Positions 17,337-26,520 of a DNA stretch of 64,000 nt are shown piece by piece. This DNA comes from Ancylobacter polymorphus (GTDB lineage Bacteria > Pseudomonadota > Alphaproteobacteria > Rhizobiales > Xanthobacteraceae): the NCBI RefSeq assembly GCF_022836935.1, contig NZ_CP083239.1, forward strand, positions 496,001 to 560,000, in the 5' to 3' direction. Numbering within the stretch: position 1 is the stretch's first letter; the number at the start of each line of letters is the position of its first letter. A model generated the notes under the pieces. The model searched no databases and had not been told where the DNA came from. It saw only the letters and a list, made by a program, of their open reading frames with translations. A program made the position numbers and the translations under genes.

Positions 17337-18329
17337 TCAGGCCCCGCGCCGCACCTGCGGCAGCACGCGGGCGCCGAACGTCTCGATGAACGCCGACTGG
17401 TTTAGCCCGACATTGTGAAGGTAGATGTCGTGGAAGCCGAGTTCGGCGAATTCCGCCAGCCGCGCCGCGTGCCAGCCGGGATCGTCGGAAATGAGGATGC
17501 TCTCGTCGAGGTCCTCCGGCCGCACCAGACGAGTGGCGGCGTCGAACTGTTCCGGCAGTTTCAGTTCCGCCGCGACCGAGGACGACAGCGTGTTGAAGCG
17601 CCACTGGTCATGGGCGTTGGCGCGCGCCTCTGCCTGCGTCGGCGCGTAGGAGACATGCACCTGCAGCACCAGCCGGCTCCCCGCGCCGCCGCCCTCGCGG
17701 AAGGCGTCGAGGATCGCCCGCAGCCGCTCCACCGGCTGGTTGATGGTAACGAGCCCATCCGCCCACGCCCCCGCGCGGCGCGCGGTTTCCGGCGTCAGCG
17801 CGGCGGCGATGAAGGCCGGCGGCACCTTCGGCCGCGTATAGAGCCGGGCCTCCTCCACATCGATCAGCCCGCCGCGCCGGCTCACCGTTTCGCCGGCGAA
17901 CAAGGCGCGCATGATCTCCACCGACTCGCGCAGCCGCGCGTCCCGCTCCGCCTTGGCCGGCCAGCGCTGGCCGGTCACGCGCTCGTTCAACGCCTCGCCG
18001 GAGCCGAGCGCCATCCAGAACCGCTCGGGAAACATCTCTGCCAGCGTCGCCGCCGCCTGGGCGGTGAGCGCGGGGTGGTAGCGGCGGCCGATTGGCGTCG
18101 TCACCACGCCGAAGGAGAGCGAGGTGGTGGCCAGCGCGGCGCCGAGCCAGCTCCAGGCAAAGCCGGAATGCGGCTGGCGCGCGCTCCACGGGGCGAAATG
18201 GTCCGAGCACATGGCGGCGTCGAAACCCGCCTGTTCGGCGGCGCGGACGCAGCCGAGAAGATCGCTCGGCGCGAACTGCTCATGCGAGGCGTGGTAGCCG
18301 AGGCGAAGGCGGGCGGGCGCGTCGGTCAT
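17337..18329 (-). CDS. LLM-class flavin-dependent oxidoreductase (TIGR03885-like)
   Basis: A 330-residue luciferase-like monooxygenase-fold enzyme related to F420-dependent glucose-6-phosphate dehydrogenases. Diagnostic stretches are LGYHASHEQFAPSDLL at the N-terminus, FDAAMCSDHFAPWS, FGVVTTPIGRRYHP and FWMALGSGEALNE. The subgroup was described as a probable non-F420 flavin enzyme, which fits an organism without obvious F420 use; this is recollection of the family. The ATG at 18329 begins the conserved core. Pairing with the alpha-glucosidase suggests a sugar-linked role, but the substrate is unknown. Confidence 0.8.
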   Translation of the reverse strand: MTDAPARLRLGYHASHEQFAPSDLLGCVRAAEQAGFDAAMCSDHFAPWSARQPHSGFAWSWLGAALATTSLSFGVVTTPIGRRYHPALTAQAAATLAEMFPERFWMALGSGEALNERVTGQRWPAKAERDARLRESVEIMRALFAGETVSRRGGLIDVEEARLYTRPKVPPAFIAAALTPETARRAGAWADGLVTINQPVERLRAILDAFREGGGAGSRLVLQVHVSYAPTQAEARANAHDQWRFNTLSSSVAAELKLPEQFDAATRLVRPEDLDESILISDDPGWHAARLAEFAELGFHDIYLHNVGLNQSAFIETFGARVLPQVRRGA

Positions 18330-18537
18330 GGAAACGATCCGGAAGGGCGGGAGAGTGCACGGCGCGGCGCACGGGGTCGGGGGAGAACGCCTCAGCCGGC
18401 CAAGTGTTTCCTTCCGCAGTGCCGGGCGGCCCGCGCGGGCGCGCGATGCCGCCAATTTCGCCATTCAATGCGGCGCGCTTCCGCTCTACACTCAAGCCGA
18501 TCGCGCAAGACGATCAAACCAGGGAAGGGAGCCCCCC

Positions 18538-18765
18538 ATGCGCGCCATTAGTCTCGCCACGTCGCTGCTCATCGCCCTTGCCGCCGGCACCGCCGCGCAG
18601 GCGCAGGCGCCGCAGAACGATCTCGCCAAATACTGCCAGGCGGACATCAAGCGCCTGTGCCCGACCGTGCAGCCGGGTGGCGGCCGGGTGATGAAGTGCC
18701 TCAAGGCGCATACCAAGGAAATGTCGGTGGGCTGCGCGCAGGCGCTGCAGAAGATGAAGAGCTGA
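18538..18765 (+). CDS. Small secreted cysteine-rich protein (Cys-rich GLG1-like repeat)
   Basis: A 75-residue periplasmic protein: signal peptide (LATSLLIALAAGTAAQAQA) followed by one Cys-rich repeat with four Cys, in YCQADIKRLCP, VMKCLKAH and VGCAQAL. The spacing fits the GLG1-type Cys-rich repeat found in many short proteobacterial exported proteins. A purine-rich ribosome site (AGGGAAGGGAG) lies just ahead of the ATG. Function is unknown. It lies 98 bp ahead of the osmolyte importer genes. Confidence 0.8.
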   Translation: MRAISLATSLLIALAAGTAAQAQAPQNDLAKYCQADIKRLCPTVQPGGGRVMKCLKAHTKEMSVGCAQALQKMKS

Positions 18766-18863
18766 GCGCTTTGCAGCGCGGCCCTCGCCGCAGGGGTGGA
18801 ACTATCGTGCCCGCGCCGGCTTTTGTCGGCAGCATCTCGACACCAGTCACAGCGGGGGATTTC

Positions 18864-19787
18864 ATGGTCACATCCATCAGCCGGCGCGGCCTTCTGGCGA
18901 CTTTCGCGGCGGCGTCACTCCTGGAGGGCACCGCCGCCCGCGCCGCCGCGCCGGTCGTGGTCGCGTCCAAGATCGACACGGAAGGCGCGGTGCTCGGCAA
19001 CATCATCGCGCTGGTGCTGGAACATGCCGGCATTCCGGTGACCCGGCGGCTTCAGCTCGGCCCCACCAAGATCGTGCGCACCGCGCTGCTGGCGGGGGAG
19101 ATCGACCTCTATCCCGAATATACCGGCAATGCCGGCTTCTTCTTCGCCATGGCGGACGACCCGCTGTGGAAGAACGCCACCGCCGCCTATGAGAAGGCCC
19201 GCGATCTCGACGCCGCCAACGGCCTTGTCTGGCTCGCCCCGGCGCCGGCGGACAACACCTGGGGCATCGCCGTGCGCGGCGATGTCGCGGCGCGCGAAAA
19301 ACTGGCGACGCTGGACGATTTCGCCCGCTGGACCAGGGACGGCAAGGTGAAGCTCGCCGCCTCGGCTGAATTCGTGGAAAGCGCGGCGGCGCTGCCCGCC
19401 TTCCAGCAGGCTTATGGCTTCAAGCTGTCGGGCGACCAACTGCTGGTGCTCTCGGGCGGCGACACCGCCGCCACCATCAAGGCGGCGGCGGAAGGCACCT
19501 CCGGCGTCAATGCCGCCATGGTCTATGGCACGGACGGCGCCATCGCCGCGCTCGATCTCAAGGTGATGGCCGACACCAAGCAGGTGCAGCCGGTGTATCA
19601 GCCGGCGCCGGTGATCCGCAAAGGCGTGCTCGACGCCCATCCGGAGATCGCCGCCAAGCTCGCGCCGGCCTTTGCCGGCCTCACCCTGCCGACGCTGCAG
19701 CAGCTGAACGCGCAGGTGCAGCTCGAAGGCCGTGACGCCCGCGCCGTCGCCGAAGCCTATCTGAAGGCGCAGGGGCTGCTCGGGTGA
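18864..19787 (+). CDS. osmF: Osmoprotectant-type ABC substrate-binding protein (OsmF/YehZ family)
   Basis: Periplasmic binding protein of 307 residues for a glycine-betaine/choline-type importer. A twin-arginine-like start (SRRGLLATFAAASLL) is followed by the OpuAC-type fold: VVASKIDTEGAVLGNIIALV, LLAGEIDLYPEYTGN, MVYGTDGAIAALDLKVM. YPEYTGN is characteristic of this branch. The ATG at 18864 was chosen for the signal peptide and the GGGGG ribosome site. Its stop overlaps the permease start. YehZ-type systems can have low betaine affinity, so the true ligand is uncertain. Confidence 0.87.
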   Translation: MVTSISRRGLLATFAAASLLEGTAARAAAPVVVASKIDTEGAVLGNIIALVLEHAGIPVTRRLQLGPTKIVRTALLAGEIDLYPEYTGNAGFFFAMADDPLWKNATAAYEKARDLDAANGLVWLAPAPADNTWGIAVRGDVAAREKLATLDDFARWTRDGKVKLAASAEFVESAAALPAFQQAYGFKLSGDQLLVLSGGDTAATIKAAAEGTSGVNAAMVYGTDGAIAALDLKVMADTKQVQPVYQPAPVIRKGVLDAHPEIAAKLAPAFAGLTLPTLQQLNAQVQLEGRDARAVAEAYLKAQGLLG

Positions 19788-20986
19788 GACGCCTCGCCGG
19801 CCGCGTGCCGGCGTCCCTGTCGCGCCCGGCGGCCGGGGTCGAGGCCCTGCCCCTGCTGCTCGCCGCCGTCGCGCTGGTGGCGCTGCTCGCGTGCGGCTTC
19901 GTCGTGGTGGCGCCCAACCGGCTGCTGTCGGGAGCCCCGCTGCCGCTGTGGGACGCTGTGGGGATGGGCCCGAGCCTTGCCGTGCTGATGTTGCTCGCGG
20001 GGATCGCCGCGCTGGCGCTGCGCCCCACCCTTCCCGCCCAGCCGGCCCTGCTCGGCCTGTGCGCCGGCGCGCTGATGCTGGCGGCGCTGGCGCTGGCGGG
20101 GCAGGCGGCGGGGGAACAGGCCGTCGCCGCCGGGCCGCTCACCCGCGTGTCGCTCGGCACCGGCTTCTGGGTCGTGTTCACGGCGGGGCTGCTGCTGCTC
20201 GCCGACAGCGCCGAGCGGGCGCCGGGCCGTGCCGGCAAGGCCGCGCCGCCGCTCGCCACGCTGGCCGGAATCGCCGCGCTGCTCGCCAGCGGCACCCTCG
20301 CCCCACTCTCGCTTGCGCGCGAATATGCGGTGCGCCAGCAGGCCTATCTCGACGAGGTGGTGCGCCATCTCCAGCTCACCGGGGCGGGGCTGGCACTCGC
20401 CCTCCTCGCCGGCGGGGCAATCGGGCTGATGGCCTATCGCCGGCCGGGTCGCGCCGCGCCGGTGTTCGCCGTGCTCAACATCGTGCAGACCATCCCCTCG
20501 CTCGCACTCTTCGCCCTCCTCATCGGTCCCATCGTCCTCCTCATCGAACTGGTGCCGGGCCTGCGCCAGCTCGGCATTTCCGGCATCGGGGCGACCCCGG
20601 CCATCCTCGCGCTGGGGCTCTACGGCCTGCTCCCGGTCGCGCGCGGCGTCCATGCCGGGCTCTCCAGCGTCCCGCCGGATGTGGTGGAGGCCGCGCGCGG
20701 CATGGGCATGACGCCGGCGCAGATCGTGCGTAACACGTTGATTCCGCTTGCCTTGCCGACGCTGCTGCAGACGCTGCGCCTCACTTTGGTGCAGCTCATC
20801 GGCCTCGCCGTGCTGGCGGCGCTGATCGGCGCCGGCGGGTTAGGAACGTTTATTTTTCAAGGACTTGGACAGACGGCGGCCGATCTCGTGCTGCTGGGCG
20901 CGCTCTCGGCCATCGCCCTCGCGCTGATCGCCGATACCGCTTTGCGCGGCGTCGCACTTTTCCTCGTGCGGAGGCCGCAGCGATGA
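19784..20986 (+). CDS. yehY: Osmoprotectant-type ABC permease (YehY-like)
   Basis: Inner-membrane permease, 400 residues. The N-terminal half carries several extra hydrophobic helices. The C-terminal half is the OpuAB/BC permease domain, with GAIGLMAYR, NIVQTIPSLALFALL and the ATPase-contact loop VVEAARGMGMTPAQIVRNTLIPLALP. The extended N-terminus is typical of YehY. The start is GTG, overlapping the osmF stop (GTGA), and its own stop overlaps the ATPase gene (ATGA). Confidence 0.87.
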   Translation: MRRLAGRVPASLSRPAAGVEALPLLLAAVALVALLACGFVVVAPNRLLSGAPLPLWDAVGMGPSLAVLMLLAGIAALALRPTLPAQPALLGLCAGALMLAALALAGQAAGEQAVAAGPLTRVSLGTGFWVVFTAGLLLLADSAERAPGRAGKAAPPLATLAGIAALLASGTLAPLSLAREYAVRQQAYLDEVVRHLQLTGAGLALALLAGGAIGLMAYRRPGRAAPVFAVLNIVQTIPSLALFALLIGPIVLLIELVPGLRQLGISGIGATPAILALGLYGLLPVARGVHAGLSSVPPDVVEAARGMGMTPAQIVRNTLIPLALPTLLQTLRLTLVQLIGLAVLAALIGAGGLGTFIFQGLGQTAADLVLLGALSAIALALIADTALRGVALFLVRRPQR

Positions 20987-21918
20987 TCCGATTCGAGAGC
21001 GTTTCCAAGCGCTTCGGCGCGGTGCCCGCCGTGGATGAGGTGTCGCTCAACGTCCCGCGCGGCACGCTCTGCGCGCTGGTCGGCACGTCCGGTTCCGGCA
21101 AGTCGACCCTGCTGCGCCTCGCCAACCGGCTGCTGGAGGCGGATGCCGGGCGCATCCTCGTCGACGGCACCGACATCGCCACCCTCCCCCCGGTCGCGCT
21201 GCGCCGGCGCATGGGTTATGTCATTCAGTCCGTTGGACTTTTCCCGCATTGGACCGTGGCGCGCAACGTCGCCACCGTGCCGACGCTCCTCGGCTGGCCG
21301 GCGGCGCGGATCCGGGCAAGAGTGGCCGAACTGCTCGACCTCGTCGGCCTCCCACCCGAGCACCATGCCCAACGTTACCCGGACGAACTGTCCGGCGGCC
21401 AGCAGCAGCGCGTCGGCGTCGCCCGCGCACTGGCCGGCGATCCCGAAGTGTTGCTGATGGACGAGCCGTTCGGCGCCGTCGACCCGCCGACGCGGCGCGG
21501 TCTCCAGGACAGCCTCCGCGACATACAGCGACGCACCGGCACCACCATCCTGCTCGTCACCCATGATGTAGAAGAAGCGATCCGCCTCGGCGGCACGCTC
21601 GCCGTGCTGCACCAGGGACGCCTGTTGCAGAGGGGCACCCCGGCACAGGTGCTGGCCCACCCCGCGAGCGAGGCGGTGGCGCGCTTCTTCGGCGGGCCGC
21701 TGCTGGGGCTGAACCGGCTCAAAGCGCTGTGCGTCGGCGACCGCGCCGTTTTCACCCCCTCGGCGTCACCGATAGACGCCGCGCCGATCACCGCCGAGGC
21801 GACACTGGAAGAGGCCCTGGCCCGCATGGTGGCGGAAGGCCGCGCGCAGCTGCCGGTCCGCCGCTCAAGCGATGGGCAGCCCGGCGTGCTCACCCTTGCC
21901 GATCTGGTTCGGCCATGA
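20983..21918 (+). CDS. yehX: Osmoprotectant-type ABC ATP-binding protein (YehX-like)
   Basis: ATPase of the importer, 311 residues. Walker A is GTSGSGKST, the signature is [15 protein letters not shown], Walker B is VLLMDEPFGAVD, and the switch His is in LLVTHDVEEA. The C-terminal region after about residue 240 is a short, degenerate CBS-like segment, as in the OpuCA/YehX group. It overlaps the genes on both sides by 4 bp. Confidence 0.9.
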   Translation: MIRFESVSKRFGAVPAVDEVSLNVPRGTLCALVGTSGSGKSTLLRLANRLLEADAGRILVDGTDIATLPPVALRRRMGYVIQSVGLFPHWTVARNVATVPTLLGWPAARIRARVAELLDLVGLPPEHHAQRYPDELSGGQQQRVGVARALAGDPEVLLMDEPFGAVDPPTRRGLQDSLRDIQRRTGTTILLVTHDVEEAIRLGGTLAVLHQGRLLQRGTPAQVLAHPASEAVARFFGGPLLGLNRLKALCVGDRAVFTPSASPIDAAPITAEATLEEALARMVAEGRAQLPVRRSSDGQPGVLTLADLVRP

Positions 21919-22676
21919 AGCTCCGGCGCGCGACGGGGGCGGCGGCGTGGATCGCCCGCCGGCCGGTGCTGTGGGTCGGAGCGGCGTTCCTTGCCCTCAC
22001 CTTTGGCATGGACGCGCTGGCGCCGCATCTCGGCTTTCTGTTTCCGCCGGGCACACGTCTCGTCTACAGCCGCGCCAGCTTCCCTGAACTCGTCGCCGCG
22101 CATGCAATTCTGACCGGCGCGGCGAGCCTCGTCGCCATCACGCTCGGTGTCGCCGCCGCGCTGTTCGCCACCCGGCCGATGGGCCGCGCCTATGCGGGAA
22201 CGCTGGACCGGCTCGGCGCGCTGGCCCAGACATTTCCGCCAGTCGCCGTGCTGGCGCTTGCCGTGCCGAGCCTCAGCTATGGCGCGCTGCCCACCGCCTT
22301 CGCGTTGGTGCTCTATGGCGTGCTACCGGTGATGGGGGCGGGGATGGCGGGGCTGCGCAGCGTGCCGGCGCCGGTGCTAGAGGCCGCCGATGGCAGCGGC
22401 TTCTCGCCCGCCGGCCGGTTATGGCGGATCGAGCTGCCGCTGGCGGCGCCGATCCTCTTTGCCGGCATCCGCACCTCGGTGACGATCGGCATCGGCACGG
22501 CCACTATCGGCTCGACCGTCGGTGCGCTGACGCTGGGCTCGCCGATCATTGACGGCCTGTCAGGCGGCAACCCGGCCTATGTGCTGCAGGGCACGGTGCT
22601 AGTGGCCCTGTTCGCCGTCACCGTCGACCTCGCACTGGGCGACGTGCAGCGCGCGCTCACACGGCGCGCGCGCTAA
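21915..22676 (+). CDS. yehW: Osmoprotectant-type ABC permease (YehW-like)
   Basis: Second permease of the importer, 253 residues, with the OpuBB-type core: LVAITLGVAAALFATRP, LAQTFPPVAVLALAVP, and the coupling loop VLEAADGSGFSPAGRLWRIE. The final region TIGSTVGALTLGSPI is typical. The ATG overlaps the ATPase stop (ATGA). The binding protein-permease-ATPase-permease order matches yehZYXW of E. coli. Confidence 0.87.
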   Translation: MKLRRATGAAAWIARRPVLWVGAAFLALTFGMDALAPHLGFLFPPGTRLVYSRASFPELVAAHAILTGAASLVAITLGVAAALFATRPMGRAYAGTLDRLGALAQTFPPVAVLALAVPSLSYGALPTAFALVLYGVLPVMGAGMAGLRSVPAPVLEAADGSGFSPAGRLWRIELPLAAPILFAGIRTSVTIGIGTATIGSTVGALTLGSPIIDGLSGGNPAYVLQGTVLVALFAVTVDLALGDVQRALTRRAR

Positions 22677-22695
22677 CGCGGGCGGCGGCACGGCC

Positions 22696-22986
22696 TCAGT
22701 TGCCGTGACCCGAACGCTCCTGGCAACGATAGCCGGCAAGACACTGGCTCTGGTCCTGCGAGGGGATCCAGCTCGGCGCACCACCGTCGGAGGCCATGCA
22801 CAGACTGGGATTGGAGACGACGCGGCTGAGATCGCCGCCACCCGTGTCGAACACCACCTGGCCGCGCTGCTGCACCAGCGCGTTCACCTGCGCGCAGCTC
22901 ATCGTGGTGGAGCGCGGGTTTTCCTGCGCCTGCGCCGAGGCAATGCCGAGAACCAGCGCGGCAGAGAGAAAGAAAACGCTTCGCAT
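22696..22986 (-). CDS. Small secreted protein, function unknown
   Basis: A 96-residue exported protein: signal peptide (SVFFLSAALVLGIASAQA) and a mature part with three Cys (MSCAQVNALV, SLCMASDG, QCLAGYRCQE gives further ones). The CAQVNALVQQRGQVVF pattern occurs in short hypothetical secreted proteins of Hyphomicrobiales. No function is recognised. It is convergent with the osmolyte importer operon. Confidence 0.72.
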   Translation of the reverse strand: MRSVFFLSAALVLGIASAQAQENPRSTTMSCAQVNALVQQRGQVVFDTGGGDLSRVVSNPSLCMASDGGAPSWIPSQDQSQCLAGYRCQERSGHGN

Positions 22987-23185
22987 TGAGAGCTCCCGAA
23001 AGCACAACGCCACGCACCTCTCGGCGCGGCGAGCGGCTCTTGGGAGCCGCAGCGACATCCTAGCAAATCACCCGTGGAGGAACAGGCAAAGTCGCGTGAG
23101 GGCCACCGCGCGCAATCCTGAAGCAAGCCTCGCCTTCTAGCGAAACGCAGTCGCCGCACGCGGGCGGCGATGTGGAGAGCGCTGA

Positions 23186-24661
23186 ATGCACCTGCTGTCG
23201 AACCGCCATGCCCCTGCGACCCTCGAAGCCCTCGACCGCTCGCTCGCCGTTGTCGAATTCACGCCGGACGCACGGCTCATCACCGCCAATGCCAATTTTC
23301 TCACGCTCATGGGCTATGAGTTGGCGGAGATCGCGGGGAAGCCGCACACGCTGTTCGTTCGTCCGGACGAGCGCGCGAGCGAGGCCTATGCCGCGTTCTG
23401 GGACGATCTGCGCCGTGGCGTGTTCAAATCGGCCGAATTCCACCGCGTGACCAAAGAAGGCCGTTCTGTCTTCATCCAGGCGACTTACAATCCCATCGTC
23501 GTCCGCGGCAAAGTGGTCAAGGTCATCAAGTTCGCTTCCGATGTTTCGGCGCAGAGGGCGCGCGAGGCCGAGTATGAGAGTCTCATTCGCGCCGCGAACA
23601 CCTCGCAGGCCCTTATCTATTTTACGCCCGACGGCCATGTGCTGGACGCCAACGCGAACTTCCTGAACGCGCTTGGCTACACGCTCGACGAGATCAAGGG
23701 CCGGCACCACGCGCTCTTCGTCCCGCCGCAAGAGCGCGACACACCCGCCTATCGTAGCTTCTGGGCCGAGCTGGGGCGGGGAACCTTCCAGGCCGGCGAG
23801 TTCCACCGCATCGCCAAGGATGGGCGCGATGTGTGGATACAGGCCAGCTACAATCCGATGTTCGACGCCAGCGGAACCCTGACCAAGGTGGTGAAGTTCG
23901 CCACCAACATCACCGCCGAGGTGGTGCGGCGGCAGCATCGTGAAGCGTTGCAAAGCTTGATCGGCACCGACATCGAGCGCATCACGCGCGAGATCAGCGA
24001 CGCCAGCCATCAGGCCGCGACCGCCTCGCAGGCGACCGAGCAGACCTCCGTCGGAATCAACGCGGTCGCCTCCGGCGCGGAAGAGCTCTCCGCCTCGATC
24101 AGCGAGATCAGCCGGCAGGTCGCGGTGGCGCTGGAAAATTCACGCGGCGCCGTGGCGGAGAACACACGGGCGCATGAGGTCGTCACCGCCCTCACCGACA
24201 CCGCCCAGCGCATCGGCCTTGTCATCGATCTGATCACCAAGATCGCCGGCCAGACCAATCTGCTCGCCCTCAACGCCACCATCGAGGCGGCACGGGCGGG
24301 CGAGGCCGGACGCGGCTTCTCGGTGGTTGCGACGGAGGTGAAGGAGCTCGCCGGCCAGACGGCGGACGCCACCGGCCAGATCACGGCGCAGATCGCCGCC
24401 ATTCAGGACTGCACGCGGCAGACCGCGCAGGCGCTCGCCGCCATCGGCCAGCGCATCGGCGACATCGATGCGATTTCGACCGGCATTGCCGGCGCGGTGG
24501 AGGAACAGTCGGCGGTGGCGCGCGACATGTCGCTAAGCATGCAGGAAGCCGCGAAGAACGTGGGCACGATCACTCGCAGCATGGATGCCATTGCCGCATC
24601 GGCGCATCATCTGGAAACCGCTTCGGCCGCCCTGCGCGCACGCTCGCGCGAGATTGCGTGA
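23186..24661 (+). CDS. Soluble methyl-accepting chemotaxis protein with two PAS domains
   Basis: A 491-residue cytoplasmic chemoreceptor with no membrane segment. Two PAS domains (about residues 15-130 and 140-255) share near-identical cores ([20 protein letters not shown] and [21 protein letters not shown]), so they arose by duplication. The signalling domain follows, with the hairpin tip [20 protein letters not shown] and [20 protein letters not shown]. Each PAS domain has GRHHALF or GKPHTLF, the His-containing type seen in Aer2-like or other redox/heme PAS sensors, but cofactor binding is not shown. No CheW-binding tail or methyl-ester pentapeptide is seen. Confidence 0.92.
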   Translation: MHLLSNRHAPATLEALDRSLAVVEFTPDARLITANANFLTLMGYELAEIAGKPHTLFVRPDERASEAYAAFWDDLRRGVFKSAEFHRVTKEGRSVFIQATYNPIVVRGKVVKVIKFASDVSAQRAREAEYESLIRAANTSQALIYFTPDGHVLDANANFLNALGYTLDEIKGRHHALFVPPQERDTPAYRSFWAELGRGTFQAGEFHRIAKDGRDVWIQASYNPMFDASGTLTKVVKFATNITAEVVRRQHREALQSLIGTDIERITREISDASHQAATASQATEQTSVGINAVASGAEELSASISEISRQVAVALENSRGAVAENTRAHEVVTALTDTAQRIGLVIDLITKIAGQTNLLALNATIEAARAGEAGRGFSVVATEVKELAGQTADATGQITAQIAAIQDCTRQTAQALAAIGQRIGDIDAISTGIAGAVEEQSAVARDMSLSMQEAAKNVGTITRSMDAIAASAHHLETASAALRARSREIA

Positions 24662-24670
24662 GCCCCTGCG

Positions 24671-25501
24671 TCACCCCGCCAGCCGGCGGGCGCGGCGCTT
24701 GCGCAGCACGGCGATGGTCGCCAGCGCGAGGAGAATCACCGCCAGCGAGAACACCGTGGTCACCGTGCCCAGCGCGTAGAGCACCGGGGTGGTGACATTG
24801 GTGGTCATGCCGTAGATCTCCAGCGGCAACGTGTTGAAGCTGCCGGAGGTCATCAGCGTTCGGGCGAATTCGTCATAGGAAAGGGTGAAGCCGAACAGGC
24901 CGACGCCGATGAGGCTCGGCAGGATGATCGGCAGCACCACATGGGCGAAGGTCTGCCACGGGCTGGCGCCGAGGTCGCGCGCCGCTTCCTCATAGGCCGG
25001 GTTGAAGCGGTTGAATACCGCGAACATGATCAAGAGGCCGAAGGGCAGCGTCCAAGTGAGATGCGCGCCGAAGCCGGAGGAATACCAGGCCGGCTCCAGC
25101 CCGAACACGTTGAAGGCGAGGCCGATGCCGAGCGAAATGAGGATCGCGGGCACGATCAGGCTGGCGATGGTGAGGTAGAACAGCGGCCCGCTGCCGAGGA
25201 AACGGCGGCGGAAGGCAAGGCCGGCCAGCAGCGAGACCACCACCGTGGTCAACATGGTCATCAGGCCGAGAAGGAGCGAGCGCGCGAAGGCGCCGCCGAA
25301 ATCGCCCACCGCCTGCTGCTCGAACAGCAGGTTCTCGAACCAGCGCAGCGACACCCCGTTCATCGGGAAGGTGAGCCCGCCATTCGGCCCCTGGAAGGAG
25401 AGGATGAAGATGGTGGAGAGCGGCCCGTACAGGAACAGCACGAACAGGATGAAGAAGGCGGTGAGCACGTAGAAGCCAAGGCCGCGCTTTTCCGAGTTCA
25501 T
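24671..25501 (-). CDS. ABC transporter permease (PotC-like)
   Basis: Inner-membrane permease of 276 residues with six hydrophobic segments and the coupling loop YEEAARDLGASPWQTFAHVVLP followed by IILPSLIGVGLFGFTLSYDEF, typical of PotC/YdcV-type permeases. It is the last gene of a four-gene importer operon (ATPase, binding protein, permease, permease), 3 bp after its partner permease. Confidence 0.88.
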   Translation of the reverse strand: MNSEKRGLGFYVLTAFFILFVLFLYGPLSTIFILSFQGPNGGLTFPMNGVSLRWFENLLFEQQAVGDFGGAFARSLLLGLMTMLTTVVVSLLAGLAFRRRFLGSGPLFYLTIASLIVPAILISLGIGLAFNVFGLEPAWYSSGFGAHLTWTLPFGLLIMFAVFNRFNPAYEEAARDLGASPWQTFAHVVLPIILPSLIGVGLFGFTLSYDEFARTLMTSGSFNTLPLEIYGMTTNVTTPVLYALGTVTTVFSLAVILLALATIAVLRKRRARRLAG

Positions 25502-25504
25502 CGC

Positions 25505-26356
25505 TCACAGCTCCTTGCGGATGTTGACGATGCGCAGGATGGCAGCGACCAGCAGCAGCACGAGCACCAGCAGGATCACCGCATTCGCCGCCGCCGCCGG
25601 GTATTGCAGCAGCGCGATCTGGTTCGCCATCATCAGCCCCACCGAGGCCGACTGGCCGCCGGACATGAACCGCACGGTGATGAAGTCGCCCATGACCAGC
25701 GTCACCACGAAGATCGAGCCGATGGCGATGCCGGGCTTGGCCAGCGGGATGATGACATTGGTGAGTATCTGGAAGGCGCTGGCACCGGCGTCGCGCGCCG
25801 CCTCGATCAGCGCCCGGTCGATGCGCATCAGCGTGTTGAAGATCGGGGTGACCATGAACAGCGTGTAGAGATGCACCATGGCCAGCACGACGGCGAAATC
25901 CGAGAACAGCAGGAATTCCAGCGGCTGGTCGATCACGCCCATCGACATCAGCGACTGGTTCAGCAGCCCGTTGCGGCCGAGGAACGGAATCCACGAGATC
26001 ATGCGGATGATGTTCGAGGTGAGGAATGGGATGGTGCAGATGAGGAACAGCACCATCTGCATGGTCGCCGAGCGGATGTGGAAGGCGAGGTAATAGGCGA
26101 CCCAGAAGCCGACAAGGAGCGTCACCGCCCAGACGATGACCGTGTATTTCAGCGTGTTGAGATAGGTGCTCCAGGTCACCGGCGAGGTGATCGTCTCCTC
26201 GTAATTGGTGAAGACGAAAGCCGGGAAGATCTGGATCGAGTCATAGTCCCAGAAGCTCACCATTACGATGGTGGCGATCGGCAGCACCAGAAACGCCGCC
26301 AGGATCAGCGTCAGCGGCGTGGCCTGCAGATAGGGGGCGATCCGGGACAGGGTCAT
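25505..26356 (-). CDS. ABC transporter permease (PotB-like)
   Basis: Inner-membrane permease of 283 residues: PLTLILAAFLVLPIATIVMV at the N-terminus, TIPFLTSNIIRMISWIPFLG, and the coupling loop LIEAARDAGASAFQILTNVI. It resembles PotB/YdcU. The ATG at 26356 begins the conserved part; a longer frame from 26404 runs into the palindromic repeat and was not used. It pairs with the PotC-like permease. Confidence 0.87.
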   Translation of the reverse strand: MTLSRIAPYLQATPLTLILAAFLVLPIATIVMVSFWDYDSIQIFPAFVFTNYEETITSPVTWSTYLNTLKYTVIVWAVTLLVGFWVAYYLAFHIRSATMQMVLFLICTIPFLTSNIIRMISWIPFLGRNGLLNQSLMSMGVIDQPLEFLLFSDFAVVLAMVHLYTLFMVTPIFNTLMRIDRALIEAARDAGASAFQILTNVIIPLAKPGIAIGSIFVVTLVMGDFITVRFMSGGQSASVGLMMANQIALLQYPAAAANAVILLVLVLLLVAAILRIVNIRKEL

Positions 26357-26390
26357 GCGGGGTTTCCGGTCAGCGAACGTCCGGGACAAA

Positions 26391-26490
26391 GGCCCTCTCC
26401 CCATCGGGGAGAGGGTTGGGTGAGGGAAGCATGCGGCGGCACCCGGAGAGGCCCCTCACCCCAGCCCTCTCCCCCCACGGGGGGAGGGAG
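26391..26490. repeat. Inverted pair of REP-like palindromes inside the PotABCD-like operon
   Basis: Two GC-rich palindromes face each other. Unit one has CCCTCTCCCC/GGGGAGAGGG arms followed by TTGGGTGAGGG. Unit two is its near reverse complement (CCCTCACCCCAGCCCTCTCC then GGGGGGAGGG). Such elements in intergenic space are widespread in Alphaproteobacteria. Here it separates the binding-protein gene from the permease genes and could stabilise the upstream mRNA, giving more binding protein than permease; that effect is inferred. Confidence 0.8.
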
Positions 26491-26520
26491 CCGGAGGCGC
26501 CACTCGCAACCACCTTTGCC

